A model generated the notes under the pieces. The model worked only from the letters and a program-made list of their open reading frames with translations, searched no databases and was not told the DNA's origin. Shown piece by piece: positions 23,382 through 37,600 of a stretch of 64,000 nt of DNA (positions are counted from its first letter, which is position 1; each line of letters starts with the position of its first letter). Source of the stretch: Fidelibacterota bacterium. GTDB lineage: Bacteria; Fidelibacterota; Marinisomatia; Marinisomatales; TCS55. The stretch spans positions 1 to 64,000 of the forward strand of contig DTTO01000053.1 of assembly GCA_012964665.1 (NCBI GenBank). The letters run 5' to 3'. Made by a program: the position numbers and the translations under genes.

Positions 23382-24344
23382 ATGCAATACAAACGTATCA
23401 TTGTCGGAGATTCTGAGATAAAAGTTCCAATATTATCACTGGGAGCATTACCTATAGCAGGGATCGCTTTACTTCTTTGGCTTCTTTCGGGAGTTTATAT
23501 GGTTGGCCCAGATGAAGTCGGTGTCGTGCAAACATTCGGTAAGCATTCAAGAGTGGCCCAATCGGGGTTGAATTACCATTTCCCATTTCCAATTGAAAAA
23601 GTGCAAACACCCAAGGTAACGGAAGTAAAACGCATCGAGATCGGATTTCGTACTGTTGGGAAAAACCAATATCAAACGGTTCAACGGGAAAGCCTGATGC
23701 TCACCGGGGATGAAAATATTGTTGATGCGGAAATGATTGTCCAGTATCGTATTAAGGATCCAGTGGCTTATTTATTCAATTTCATTAAACCGGAGGTAAC
23801 CGTCAGGGAAGCATCGGAAGCGTCCCTAAGAACAGTGGTAGGCCGACATAATATTGATGAAGCGCTCACTTCAGGGAAATTTATGATCCAGGAAGAAACC
23901 AAGTTCTTGGTCCAAGAAATTCTAGATAAATATAAATCAGGAATTTTGGTCGTTGCGGTGCAGTTGCAGGATGTCAGTCCACCCGAACAAGTTATTGCAT
24001 CATTTAAGGATGTGGCATCAGCAAAAGAAGATAAAAACCGGATGATAAATCAGGCAGAAGGATATCGCAATGATATCATTCCTAAAGCGCGGGGTGAAGC
24101 CCAGGCCAGAATTCGGGAAGCAGAAGGTTATAGGGAAGCCCGCATTGCCCGGTCAGAGGGTGATGTCGCCAAATTTAGTGCGGTACTGAAAGAATACCGT
24201 AAGGCCAAAGGCGTTACTGAAACACGTATGTATTTGGAAACGGTCGAGGAAATTTTATCGAATCGTGAAAAAATAATAGTGCCAGATTCAGAAAATGGGA
24301 ATTTAATTAATCTATTGAATCTGAAAGCAAAGGGGGATAAATAA
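23382..24344 (+). CDS. hflK: HflK-like SPFH protease modulator
   Basis: SPFH/band-7 fold, FGKHSRVAQSGLNYHFPFPIEKV; followed by hflC. Confidence 0.9.
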   Translation: MQYKRIIVGDSEIKVPILSLGALPIAGIALLLWLLSGVYMVGPDEVGVVQTFGKHSRVAQSGLNYHFPFPIEKVQTPKVTEVKRIEIGFRTVGKNQYQTVQRESLMLTGDENIVDAEMIVQYRIKDPVAYLFNFIKPEVTVREASEASLRTVVGRHNIDEALTSGKFMIQEETKFLVQEILDKYKSGILVVAVQLQDVSPPEQVIASFKDVASAKEDKNRMINQAEGYRNDIIPKARGEAQARIREAEGYREARIARSEGDVAKFSAVLKEYRKAKGVTETRMYLETVEEILSNREKIIVPDSENGNLINLLNLKAKGDK

Positions 24345-24346
24345 TC

Positions 24347-25195
24347 ATGAAAAAGATACTGTTAGCATCGGTAGCAATCCTTGTTCTTTTAGGGCTGACT
24401 ACAGTTTTTATCGTAGATGAAAAAGAACAGGTAGTCATTCTCGCATTTGGGAAACCGGTTCGCACTATCCTTGAACCGGGTATAAATATGAAAGTGCCTT
24501 TTCCATTCCAGGAAAAAATCAAGTTTGATGACCGTCTGTTGGAATATGACTCTCCACCGGAAGAAATATTGAGCAAGGATAAAAAAACACTCATTGTTGA
24601 TAACTATGTCCGTTGGAGGATTGTAGATCCGCTCCAGTTTTTGAAAACAGTTCAAGCTATTCCTATTGCATTAAGTCGCATGGATGATATTGTATATTCT
24701 GAACTACGCCGGGAATTGGGTACCCATGACATGGTTGAAATCATTACTGAAAATAGAGAGAAACTCATGGAAATAGTGACTTTCAATAGTAATAAGGCAA
24801 CCTTGGATTATGGTATTGCGGTGATAGATGTTCGTATCCGGCGAGTAGATCTTCCAGCAGAAAATGAAGAATCGATCTATGCCCGGATGGAAGCGGAAAG
24901 GAATCGACAGGCCAATAAATTTCGGTCAGAAGGCGAAGAGGAAGCCCAAAAGATTCGCGCCGCAACTGATAGAGATAAAACCATCATTCTAGCAGATGCA
25001 TATAAAGATGCGGAACGGCTTCGAGGTGAAGGAGATGCAGCGGCAGTGGAAATCTATGCTAAGGCCTATTCTGCTGATCCAAAATTTTATGAGTTTGTTC
25101 GTACACTAGATATGTATAAGAAAATTATCGATGATAAGACCACATTAGTCCTACCGTCGAATTCACGTTTGTTTAAACTATTATTGGAAAAATAA
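24347..25195 (+). CDS. hflC: HflC-like SPFH protease modulator
   Basis: FIVDEKEQVVILAFGKPVRTILEPGINMKVPFPFQE, YARMEAERNRQANKFRSEGEE. Confidence 0.92.
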   Translation: MKKILLASVAILVLLGLTTVFIVDEKEQVVILAFGKPVRTILEPGINMKVPFPFQEKIKFDDRLLEYDSPPEEILSKDKKTLIVDNYVRWRIVDPLQFLKTVQAIPIALSRMDDIVYSELRRELGTHDMVEIITENREKLMEIVTFNSNKATLDYGIAVIDVRIRRVDLPAENEESIYARMEAERNRQANKFRSEGEEEAQKIRAATDRDKTIILADAYKDAERLRGEGDAAAVEIYAKAYSADPKFYEFVRTLDMYKKIIDDKTTLVLPSNSRLFKLLLEK

Positions 25196-25741
25196 ATGGA
25201 TGTCAATATTCGATCGACCACCATTTTAGGTGTGCGTAAAAAAGGAAAGATAGCCCTTGGTGGTGATGGCCAAATTACATTTGGCGATATGGCCATTAAG
25301 CAGAAAGCTGTCAAGGTGCGCAGATTCAAATCTGATAAAAACTTGATCCTTGGAGGCTTTGCTGGTGCTGCGGCTGATGCACTCACCTTATTTGATAAGT
25401 TTGAATCCAAGCTGGATGAATATGAAGGTGATCTTAAGCGTGCCGTAGTTGAATTGGCTAAGGAATGGCGGACGGATAAATATCTCCGCAATCTAAAAGC
25501 ACTACTGGCACTGATGGACAAACGGCATGCATTTATTGTTTCTGGTGATGGTAATGTCATTGAACCAGACGGTCCGATCATTGCCATTGGTTCCGGCGGC
25601 GGTTTTGCGCAGGCAGCGGCTACAGCATTCATAAAAAGCACTACTTATCCAGCCAGAAAAATTGTGGAGAAATCACTTCAAATCGCCGCTGATTTATGTA
25701 TTTACACCAATGATTCGATTACAATTTTAGAGATAGAATGA
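25196..25741 (+). CDS. hslV: ATP-dependent protease subunit HslV
   Basis: TTILGVRKKGKIALGGDGQITFGD, GFAGAAADALTLFDKFE, IAIGSGGGFAQAAA. Confidence 0.95.
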   Translation: MDVNIRSTTILGVRKKGKIALGGDGQITFGDMAIKQKAVKVRRFKSDKNLILGGFAGAAADALTLFDKFESKLDEYEGDLKRAVVELAKEWRTDKYLRNLKALLALMDKRHAFIVSGDGNVIEPDGPIIAIGSGGGFAQAAATAFIKSTTYPARKIVEKSLQIAADLCIYTNDSITILEIE

Positions 25742-27078
25742 GCCAATTGACCCCGAAAAAAATTGTAAAAGAATTGGACCGATTTATTGTTGGCCAATCC
25801 AGTGCCAAAAGGGCAGTAGCTATCGCCTTGCGAAACCGTTGGCGGCGTCAGCAGATTGAAGGAACGATGCGGAATGAAATTGTTCCTAACAATATTATAC
25901 TGATCGGTCCAACCGGTGTCGGTAAAACAGAAATTTCTCGACGATTAGCCAAATTAGCCAAAGCACCATTTGTTAAAGTAGAGGCCAGCAAATTCACCGA
26001 GGTTGGTTATGTAGGGCGTGATGTAGAATCTATCATTCGGGATTTAACTGATGTGGCTATGAGTATTGTCAAAAGGGAAAAAAAGGAAGAAGTCAAGACT
26101 CTGACTGAATCGTTGGCTGAAGAAAGGATCTTAGATTCTCTTTTTCCCAGTAACGGATCCCATAAACCCACTAAAGCAGAGAGAGAACGTCACAGGAAGA
26201 CTAGGGATCGACTGAGACAAAAATTATTAAATGGCGATTTTGAAGATCGTGAAATTGAAATTGAAGTAATTGAAGAAACTACACCTATGATGCAGATTTT
26301 TGGACCGCTTGGTGGCAGCGATGACATGGGAATGAATTTGAAAGAAATGCTTTCCAATGTGATGCCCGGGCATAAAAAGCGCCGAAAAATACCTGTTTCA
26401 GAAGCTCGACATATCCTCATTGAAATGGAGGCAAATAACCTTATAGATCAAGAGGAACTTATGCGGATGACAAAACGAAAGGTTGAGAATAACGGTATTG
26501 TCTTTTTGGATGAAATTGACAAAATCGTGGATAAGAATAGTGGCGCCTCCGGACCTGATATCAGCAGGGAAGGTGTTCAGCGGGATTTATTACCGATTGT
26601 TGAAGGCAGCAGGGTACCGACGAAATACGGTATGATTAAAACTGATCATATCCTTTTTATTTCAGCGGGGGCATTTCATGGTTCCTCCCCGTCAGATATG
26701 ATCCCTGAACTTCAGGGTAGGTTCCCAATTCGGGTGGAAATGAATAAATTGACTGTCAACGATTTTGTTAAAATTCTGAAGCATCCCGAATCATCTTTGA
26801 TCAAGCAATATATGGCTTTGCTGGGTGCAGAAAATGTAACCTTAAAATTTGATCCAGATGCAATTCGGGAGATTGCAAAGATGGCCGCTGAGGTGAATCA
26901 AAAAATGGAAAATATCGGAGCCAGAAGATTGCACACAGTAATGACAACATTATTAGATGGGTTTATGTTTGAAGAATACAGTGGTAGAAGGAAAATAATT
27001 ACAATTACCAAAAAGATGGTTGATGAAAAATTAAAAAACATTGTTAAAGATCAGGATTTGAGTAAATACATATTATAA
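25738..27078 (+). CDS. hslU: ATP-dependent protease ATPase subunit HslU
   Basis: LDRFIVGQSSAKRAVAIALRNRWRR, GPTGVGKTEI, KFTEVGYVGRDVES, VFLDEIDKI. Confidence 0.97.
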   Translation: MSQLTPKKIVKELDRFIVGQSSAKRAVAIALRNRWRRQQIEGTMRNEIVPNNIILIGPTGVGKTEISRRLAKLAKAPFVKVEASKFTEVGYVGRDVESIIRDLTDVAMSIVKREKKEEVKTLTESLAEERILDSLFPSNGSHKPTKAERERHRKTRDRLRQKLLNGDFEDREIEIEVIEETTPMMQIFGPLGGSDDMGMNLKEMLSNVMPGHKKRRKIPVSEARHILIEMEANNLIDQEELMRMTKRKVENNGIVFLDEIDKIVDKNSGASGPDISREGVQRDLLPIVEGSRVPTKYGMIKTDHILFISAGAFHGSSPSDMIPELQGRFPIRVEMNKLTVNDFVKILKHPESSLIKQYMALLGAENVTLKFDPDAIREIAKMAAEVNQKMENIGARRLHTVMTTLLDGFMFEEYSGRRKIITITKKMVDEKLKNIVKDQDLSKYIL

Positions 27079-27100
27079 AGAATGTGGATTGAGTAATTAG

Positions 27101-28027
<927 letters not shown>

Positions 28028-28042
28028 TTTAATCCAATAGTT

Positions 28043-29023
28043 ATGACAAACTCTGAGCTCAAAATAATCGCTAGTCAAATCCTTCGCGAAGAAGGGCAGG
28101 AATTGATCAATGCTGCTGACCGTGTTCAGGATAACGTTGTTCAGGCTTTCGAGATCATAAAAGATCACCCCGGTAAAGTAGTGATTTGCGGTATGGGTAA
28201 GTCTGGACTTGTTGCACAGAAGATTGCAGCCACATTGTGCAGTATCGGTACAAAGGCTGTGTTTCTCCACGCTGCGGAAGCAGTTCATGGTGACTTAGGT
28301 ATTTATGCTCCAGGAGATCCAACGATTCTTATCTCAAAAAGCGGCGCCACAGAAGAATTAATGAGATTAATACCCATTTTGAAAGAATTTGAATCACCGT
28401 TGATTGGAATAATAGGTAATATGAAATCTCCCTTAGTTGATCAAATGGATGTTGTGCTGGATGCTTCTGTAAAAAAAGAAGCGGACCCCTTGGGAATTGT
28501 TCCTACCTCTAGTACAACCCTGACAATGGCCATCGGTGATGCCCTAGCTGCTGTGTTGATGGGCAATCGTGGTTTTAATCATGAAGATTTCGCCAAATTG
28601 CATCCTGCTGGTGATTTAGGACGGCGCCTTCGGCTCACTGTAGCACATATTATGCAACCAATTAAAAATGTTGCAGTGGTAAAGATAAATGACTCTGTAA
28701 GGAAAGTAGTCATTGAAATGACAGAGAAACCGCAAGGCGGAGCGTTGGTAATGGATGGCGATAGCATGCTTTTAGGTATTGTCACTGAGGGTGACCTGCG
28801 CCGCTGTTTAGCAAACAATGGTGATATTGATCAATTAAAAGTCACTGAGGTAATGACTTCAAATCCAGTTTACATTTCTAAAGATGCTCTGTTAAAAGAT
28901 GCTGTAACATTAATGGAAGATCGGAAATCTCAAATATCCGTATTACCGGTTGTCAACGGTAATGGGAAGTCCTGTGCCGGTTTACTGCGGCTTCACGATA
29001 TCTATCAGACGCAACTGTTTTAA
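28043..29023 (+). CDS. kdsD: Arabinose-5-phosphate isomerase (SIS plus two CBS domains)
   Basis: GMGKSGLVAQKIAATLCSIGTKAVFLHAAEAVHGDLG, HPAGDLGRRL, C-terminal CBS pair. Confidence 0.93.
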   Translation: MTNSELKIIASQILREEGQELINAADRVQDNVVQAFEIIKDHPGKVVICGMGKSGLVAQKIAATLCSIGTKAVFLHAAEAVHGDLGIYAPGDPTILISKSGATEELMRLIPILKEFESPLIGIIGNMKSPLVDQMDVVLDASVKKEADPLGIVPTSSTTLTMAIGDALAAVLMGNRGFNHEDFAKLHPAGDLGRRLRLTVAHIMQPIKNVAVVKINDSVRKVVIEMTEKPQGGALVMDGDSMLLGIVTEGDLRRCLANNGDIDQLKVTEVMTSNPVYISKDALLKDAVTLMEDRKSQISVLPVVNGNGKSCAGLLRLHDIYQTQLF

Positions 29024-29026
29024 ATA

Positions 29027-29884
29027 TTATTTATACGATTCCCATCTGACTTCATAGGTTCGATAGGAAACTTTGTCTCCTTCAGACAGTGGAATAACCA
29101 ATTTAAATTCACTTACAGATCCGGGTTCGAGGGCGGTATCTGCTCGTATACCGCTAAAATATTTTTGTTTTTTCCCGGTAACAAAAACAGAATCTTTTTG
29201 AATAAGCATTGTTGTGGGAGACCAAAGGTTAGCAATCACTCGTACAAAGTCGGCTCGTTTTGTTCCAATATTTTTAATTTTTCCGGTTATTTCTTCTCGA
29301 TCCGGGAAGGCGTTTACAAAGGGTTCACCCGTTAGCTCAACTTTGGCATTCGGTGGTAAATCATCTGTAATATTTACAATGCGATCCCGTTCGATGGCTA
29401 ACTGTCCGATAGATGTTTGAAGAATAATTCCTAAATCATCTTCTTGAATAATTTCACCGTTTACGATAGTACCATTTTGTAGTTCAATACGATGTCGTAA
29501 TTGTGGGATTTTAATTAAGTTGAGTAATTCTTCATCGATTGTTGGTATGGGGCCTCTACCTTTTTCGTAAACGGAAATAACTCGTTTAAGAGAATCCATT
29601 TGTTGATGAAGGATATCAATACTGGATTTCAATTCAAAAAAGGGTTCACCTAGAGGGAGTTTATCTCCTTTTTCGTCCATTTCACGCACTTCAGGTAATG
29701 GGATCAGACTATCGTCAACTGTTGTGTCTGGTGTTTCTACTATTTCATTTGGTTTGATTGTTTGAACTGAATTCGAATCTATGGCAGTAGTTGTATCGAG
29801 TGGTGCCACAATAACGGTGGTATCCGCTTCATCTTGAGAGAAAAGGGCGCTAAACAACAAAATAAGTGCTGGAATCTTATTCAT
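29027..29884 (-). CDS. Hypothetical secreted protein
   Basis: Signal peptide; LRHRIELQNGTIVNGEIIQEDDLGIILQTSIGQLAIERDRIVNI; overlaps the upstream HEAT lipoprotein gene. Confidence 0.65.
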   Translation of the reverse strand: MNKIPALILLFSALFSQDEADTTVIVAPLDTTTAIDSNSVQTIKPNEIVETPDTTVDDSLIPLPEVREMDEKGDKLPLGEPFFELKSSIDILHQQMDSLKRVISVYEKGRGPIPTIDEELLNLIKIPQLRHRIELQNGTIVNGEIIQEDDLGIILQTSIGQLAIERDRIVNITDDLPPNAKVELTGEPFVNAFPDREEITGKIKNIGTKRADFVRVIANLWSPTTMLIQKDSVFVTGKKQKYFSGIRADTALEPGSVSEFKLVIPLSEGDKVSYRTYEVRWESYK

Positions 29885-31010
29885 TCAAGATAACTGCTTT
29901 TTGGTGTGCTTCGAAGGTCCTCCGGTGGATTTCCTGTTCGTAAGTTTCATACTCCCCCAAATTCTTCACAGTTTGGATGACGGCCGAATGTAGTTTGAAT
30001 TGATCAGGATCAGATAAAATTGGCATAATGAAAGGGATTACAGTCTCATCACCTAAGTCCGAAAGTTTCTCAATTGCCTTGATACGAATATCCTGAGGGT
30101 AGGCGTCATTCATGGCAATTTCTTTTACCGCTTTTTGAATTTGAGGATCTTTGAATTCACCCAGTGCTTCTAGGAGGGTATTCAGTAGGTTGTAATATTG
30201 ATCTTTTCCTGAACGGTAAGTTTGCAGTAGTGCAAGGATTAGATTTTCTTCCTTCACACCCTTCATTGTATTTAAGGCGAAATCCTGAACTTCTAAATTG
30301 GTCTGCGGGTCTCCCAATAATTCCGCAAAGGCACCAGCTACCTGGGATGGGTCTTTTTTCCCTAGGATCTCTAATGCGCGATTGCGAATGCCCAGATTTA
30401 CATCTGGATCCCTTGCAATTTGTGTAAGAATGGGAACCACCTCATCAGTTCCTAATGCACCCAGTGTTTCTGTCAGAAGTCTTTCCGTTCGATTATAATT
30501 ATTTCGGCTAATTTCATATAGGTCTAGTAATGCAAGCACCTGATCTTTGGTGCGGACCTTATTTAAATTCTGAACCAGTGCCATTTGTAACGAATTGGTC
30601 TTTTCTTCTACTTTATTCATGGCATTCACCATGGCGTCTGCAGCTCGAGGGTCATCCTTGAATTCGGCTAATAACTCGATCGAAGCCACCATGAAAGTCA
30701 CATCTAGAGCTGCTGCTTCACCCACCGTTTCAGAAATCGCATTTAAAGCGGTAGGATGTTGGGTTTCCGCTAGTGCTTTTCCAGCAGCTATCCGTACATC
30801 GAATGGTTGATTGGTGTCATTATAAATCGCAATCATTTCTTCAATGGCTTGGAGTTTTCCTTCACTAAAAGATGTTCTGAGGTTGTCAATCAACTCAAAA
30901 GAAATATCGTCTTTTTCATCCTTTCCTGGCCAGAATTTCTTTAGCATAGAACATCCCTCAAGAAAAAGGAATGAAGAAAGAATTATAATGGTGAGATTAT
31001 GGCGTTTCAT
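29877..31010 (-). CDS. HEAT-repeat lipoprotein
   Basis: Lipobox FLEGCSML; repeated helical units such as DPDVNLGIRNRALEILGK and NDAYPQDIRIKAIEKLSDLGD. Confidence 0.8.
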   Translation of the reverse strand: MKRHNLTIIILSSFLFLEGCSMLKKFWPGKDEKDDISFELIDNLRTSFSEGKLQAIEEMIAIYNDTNQPFDVRIAAGKALAETQHPTALNAISETVGEAAALDVTFMVASIELLAEFKDDPRAADAMVNAMNKVEEKTNSLQMALVQNLNKVRTKDQVLALLDLYEISRNNYNRTERLLTETLGALGTDEVVPILTQIARDPDVNLGIRNRALEILGKKDPSQVAGAFAELLGDPQTNLEVQDFALNTMKGVKEENLILALLQTYRSGKDQYYNLLNTLLEALGEFKDPQIQKAVKEIAMNDAYPQDIRIKAIEKLSDLGDETVIPFIMPILSDPDQFKLHSAVIQTVKNLGEYETYEQEIHRRTFEAHQKAVILNE

Positions 31011-31743
31011 GATTTCCCCAAAATTTTAATTTCAGATCATGGCCGTCAAATATGGCATAAGAAAAAAAGCTTAGCCAGTCTCCAAGAATCAATAATTTAC
31101 CACCATTAAGTGTTAATTCCTTTGCCTGGTGGTAATGGCCGGTAATAAAATAATCATACCCTTCTTCTAACCGTTTTTGGGCATGAATCGACATTTCATC
31201 CGATATCTTTTTGTTGTATTCCTTGGAATGATGATAATGTTTTCCCTTTTTAGAAACCCACTCACCAATCCTATATCCCAGTCGCGGATGAAGCAACCGG
31301 TAGGTCCAAATAAATAAACGGGAATGAAGTAATCTTTTCAGCAGTCGATAACCTTTGTCCCATGACAAATAACCATCCCCATGGGTCATGTAAAACTTTT
31401 TACCATTCACATCGAAAGTTGTATCCGAAAAATAAGTATGGTCAAACAGGGTTTCGGTAATGAAATCACGGACCCAATAATCATGATTTCCAAGGATGAA
31501 ATGTACTTTTATTCCTGCTTCACGTAATTTTATTATTTCGTAGTAGAAGGGGAAAAATACTTTGGGTATCACATCTTTGTACTCGAAATAAAAGTCGAAA
31601 AGGTCACCATTAATCACAAGCGTACCACCAGATTTTTTCACATGATGAAAAAATTCGAACAGGATATCTTGTCGTTTTACCTCAGATTCTGTTCTTTCCA
31701 GCATTAAATGGATGTCGGAAATAAAATAGACTGGCAATTCCAT
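30997..31743 (-). CDS. UDP-2,3-diacylglucosamine diphosphatase-like metallophosphoesterase (LpxH-like)
   Basis: ISDIHL, NGDLFDF, LGNHDYW, THGDGYLSWD, ITGHYHQA calcineurin-type motifs. Confidence 0.85.
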   Translation of the reverse strand: MELPVYFISDIHLMLERTESEVKRQDILFEFFHHVKKSGGTLVINGDLFDFYFEYKDVIPKVFFPFYYEIIKLREAGIKVHFILGNHDYWVRDFITETLFDHTYFSDTTFDVNGKKFYMTHGDGYLSWDKGYRLLKRLLHSRLFIWTYRLLHPRLGYRIGEWVSKKGKHYHHSKEYNKKISDEMSIHAQKRLEEGYDYFITGHYHQAKELTLNGGKLLILGDWLSFFSYAIFDGHDLKLKFWGNHETP

Positions 31744-31880
31744 ATAGGCTAAAATACTGTTTCATCGAGGGGACAGTCAATCTTGAAACTAGAAAAATTA
31801 ATTAAATTATATTTTAACATTTTTTGTTGAATATCGTCGAAATTCAGGAACTAACGAATTAAATTCAAATATATAATAGT

Positions 31881-34800
31881 ATGATACGCATTATTTTCCT
31901 CATCATCTTCGCAGCATCATCGATGCTCAGCGCACAAACCTTCGGTCAAAATAAAGTACAATACAGGGATTTTGATTGGAATTTTATCTCATCACCTCAA
32001 TTTGACATTTACTATTACGGCAATGAAATTGAATTGGCACATTTTACAATGGCAGCTGCTGGTGAGGCCTATGAACAAATTGGAAAACACCTGCGCTGGA
32101 ATTTGAAAAAACGGGTTCCCATTATTGTTTACCATTCCCACAATGAATTTCAACAGACAAATGTGATTGCACAGTACATGCAGGAAGGGATTGGCGGAGT
32201 AACGGAATTATTCAAAAATCGAATTGTTATACCTTTTGAAGGGGATTATGCAGCATTTCGCCACGTTATTCATCATGAATTGGTCCATGCAATGATAAAC
32301 GATTTGGTATACGGTGGTAGGATGCAAAATGTAATTTCGGGTCAGATAAGGCTCCAAATCCCACTTTGGGCAAATGAAGGGTTAGCCGAATACCTATCTG
32401 CGAATTGGGATACAAAAGCAGATATGACAATCCGTGATTTAGCCATTAACGAGCGTATCCCAACCATACGTGAACTGGAATACTTTTTAGCCTATAAAGG
32501 TGGCCAATCGGTTTGGCGATTTATTGCCGCCAAATACGGTCGTGAAAAAATCGGCGAAGTATTTCAAGCGATGAAAATAAGAGGAACGGCGGAAGCGGGA
32601 TTTAAAGAAGCGCTCGGTATGGATTTTGAAGAGTTAACTGAACAATGGCATAAATATATTAAAAAGGAATATTATCCCGATGTGGCTGGAAGGGATGAAG
32701 TCGAAGATATTGCTAAACGGCTAACCGATCACAAAAAAGCCAAGAACTTTTATAATGTTTCACCCACAGTTTCTCCCGATGGAAGTAAAATTGCAGTTTT
32801 ATCTGATCGATCAGGATATATGGATATTTATATTTTGGATGTTGTAACAGGAAAAAAAATCAAGCGGTTGATCAAAGGAAGCCGATCGATCAATTTTGAA
32901 GAATTGAAATTTCTCCAGCCCGGAATTAGTTGGTCGCCAGACAGCAAAAATATTGTGCTTGCAGCCAAATCGGGTGCATTTGATGCCCTTTATTTAATTG
33001 ATGTTAATACAGGAAAACAGAAAAAAATAATTTTTGAATTGGATGGCGTTTTTACCGCGTCTTGGAGTCCGGATGGGAAACAGTTGGCTTTCGTTGGAAA
33101 TGAAGGTGGTGCCAGTGACATTTATATCTATAATCTTGATAATGAAAAGAGAAAAAATATAACGGATGATATTTTTTCTGATACCGAACCATCCTGGAGT
33201 CCAGATGGGAAAATGATTGCTTTTGTATCGGACCGTGCCGGTCTAAGTAATAACGGTAAAACTACTGCCAAGGACATGATTAATCACAATTACGAACAAA
33301 AGGATATTTATACCATTGATGTTTTATCCGGGAACATATCTCGTATCACCGAAACAGATTATAATGAAAATTATCCGATTTTTGCCCACACAGAGAATAA
33401 ACTGTTTTATACTGCAGATTTCCAGGGTACATGGAATCTATTTCGCTATGATTTCAATACAAATGAATCCCAAGCTGTCACAAATTTACTCACAGGGCTT
33501 TTTCAGTTAAGCCTAACCCAGGATGATGCAACAATGGTATTTACGGGTTATTCCGGGCTGGGCTGGGATGTTTATCGTGTGAATAACCCCCTCAGTTTAG
33601 GTTCCACTGAGCTTTCTCCTACTAATTTTATCTTAAACCGGGAAGAAAATGATAAAGAAGAACTTGTTGACCTAAGAAAACATAAAAGAAAAGGAAGTGA
33701 CGCCAATACGACCAATTTTTCGACATATATTTTTGCCTGGGAATTTGAGCATTATAACGACGATCAATCTTTAGATAATCAGCCATTGGAGTCCAAACCC
33801 GATTCAGTCTATAGAAAGGATGATGGAGAATATATTCCTCAGGTTTACAAAACCCTTTTCAGTTTAGATGTTGCCCAAGGACAATATGGGTACAATAACG
33901 TATTTGGCCATCAGGGATTAATTATGTTTTATTGGAGCGATATCATGGGTGATCACCAGATATCTGCGGCAATGCAATCCCAGATTTCATTATCCAATAG
34001 TGATTATTATTTGAATTACGGCTACCTAAAAAGACGCATGGATTACTATTTCACTTTATTCCACCAGGCAGATTTCTTTTTTGCTGGATACTCTATAAAT
34101 GAAATTAATACACTCACGGAATTAACAGCCCGAATGCGTCATTTTGGATTTGCCGCTATGGTATCGCGACCTTTTAATCGCTTTCACCGCATCGATGCGG
34201 GTGTTATAGTGCATAATCTGGAATATAAGTTATTTGAAATTGATCCATTACTAAATCAAAACAATGTTGTTCAGGATGATGGTTTCGCCTCAGCAAATCC
34301 TACTGTGAGTTATATTTTTGACAATACTGTTTTTGGCTATACCGGACCGGTAGATGGGTTTCGTCAAAATACGACCATTGAATTTAGTCCCGCTATGGGT
34401 AACAAGGGGATTTCCTATCAAAAGATCAAGATTGATATGCGCAAATATCATATGGTGTCGAGAGATTATTCATTTGCCGGACGAGTATATTTTGGAACAA
34501 GTACCGGTAAAAATCCGCAGAAATATTTTTTAGGAGGAATGCAGAATTGGCTTTTAGGTACAGGAACGACGGATGGTGTTAAAGATGATGAAACAGGAGA
34601 ATCTCGCTGGCGCAATGTTATCCTAGACAGTCAAAATAATACGCTGCTTCAGGATATTTATTTTTCTGAATTTGCATATCCCTTGCGGGGAGCCCGTTTC
34701 TCTGAACGATTTGGGACAAATGTATTTTTGGCCAATTTTGAATTCCGGTTCCCTTTTATCCAATATTTTCAGCTAGGCTTTCCGAAAATTCTTTTAGGAA

Positions 34801-35051
34801 ATATCCGTGGACATATTTTTATGGATATTGGAGCAGCCTGGGATGATCCACGGGAATTTTCAGACTTTGCGTATTTACAAACAAAATACGGTAATAATTT
34901 GCCAGATAAATTTTCTCCTTGGGTCAAGTCCATCGGTTATGGCATTAAATTACCAGTTTTTATGCTGTTCCGTATTGAAGCGGCCTATGACTGGACCGAT
35001 AGCGGATTTTCCAAACCCCAATGGTATCTTTCCATAGGGTATGACTGGTAA
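31881..35051 (+). CDS. Secreted gluzincin-like peptidase domain + TolB/PD40 beta-propeller + outer-membrane barrel
   Basis: HHELVHAM...WANEGLAEYLS (HEXXH + downstream E), repeated SWSPDGK(Q/M)LAFV PD40 units, C-terminal barrel strands ending LSIGYDW. Confidence 0.82.
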   Translation: MIRIIFLIIFAASSMLSAQTFGQNKVQYRDFDWNFISSPQFDIYYYGNEIELAHFTMAAAGEAYEQIGKHLRWNLKKRVPIIVYHSHNEFQQTNVIAQYMQEGIGGVTELFKNRIVIPFEGDYAAFRHVIHHELVHAMINDLVYGGRMQNVISGQIRLQIPLWANEGLAEYLSANWDTKADMTIRDLAINERIPTIRELEYFLAYKGGQSVWRFIAAKYGREKIGEVFQAMKIRGTAEAGFKEALGMDFEELTEQWHKYIKKEYYPDVAGRDEVEDIAKRLTDHKKAKNFYNVSPTVSPDGSKIAVLSDRSGYMDIYILDVVTGKKIKRLIKGSRSINFEELKFLQPGISWSPDSKNIVLAAKSGAFDALYLIDVNTGKQKKIIFELDGVFTASWSPDGKQLAFVGNEGGASDIYIYNLDNEKRKNITDDIFSDTEPSWSPDGKMIAFVSDRAGLSNNGKTTAKDMINHNYEQKDIYTIDVLSGNISRITETDYNENYPIFAHTENKLFYTADFQGTWNLFRYDFNTNESQAVTNLLTGLFQLSLTQDDATMVFTGYSGLGWDVYRVNNPLSLGSTELSPTNFILNREENDKEELVDLRKHKRKGSDANTTNFSTYIFAWEFEHYNDDQSLDNQPLESKPDSVYRKDDGEYIPQVYKTLFSLDVAQGQYGYNNVFGHQGLIMFYWSDIMGDHQISAAMQSQISLSNSDYYLNYGYLKRRMDYYFTLFHQADFFFAGYSINEINTLTELTARMRHFGFAAMVSRPFNRFHRIDAGVIVHNLEYKLFEIDPLLNQNNVVQDDGFASANPTVSYIFDNTVFGYTGPVDGFRQNTTIEFSPAMGNKGISYQKIKIDMRKYHMVSRDYSFAGRVYFGTSTGKNPQKYFLGGMQNWLLGTGTTDGVKDDETGESRWRNVILDSQNNTLLQDIYFSEFAYPLRGARFSERFGTNVFLANFEFRFPFIQYFQLGFPKILLGNIRGHIFMDIGAAWDDPREFSDFAYLQTKYGNNLPDKFSPWVKSIGYGIKLPVFMLFRIEAAYDWTDSGFSKPQWYLSIGYDW

Positions 35052-35110
35052 AGCTTACTGCCTTTCAGCTTGATTCTGCACTCAGCCTGACTCAATTTCT
35101 CACTTATATT

Positions 35111-37599
<2,489 letters not shown>

Positions 37600-37600
37600 G

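Noticed and set aside
25196-25216. Short N-terminal extension MDVNIRS before the catalytic TT of HslV
   Set aside because: Short propeptides before the catalytic residue are known in other HslV/ClpQ proteins; not unusual enough.
25087-25641. 184-aa minus-strand ORF antisense to hslV
   Set aside because: Shadow frame of a strongly conserved gene; no recognisable family and no independent start context.
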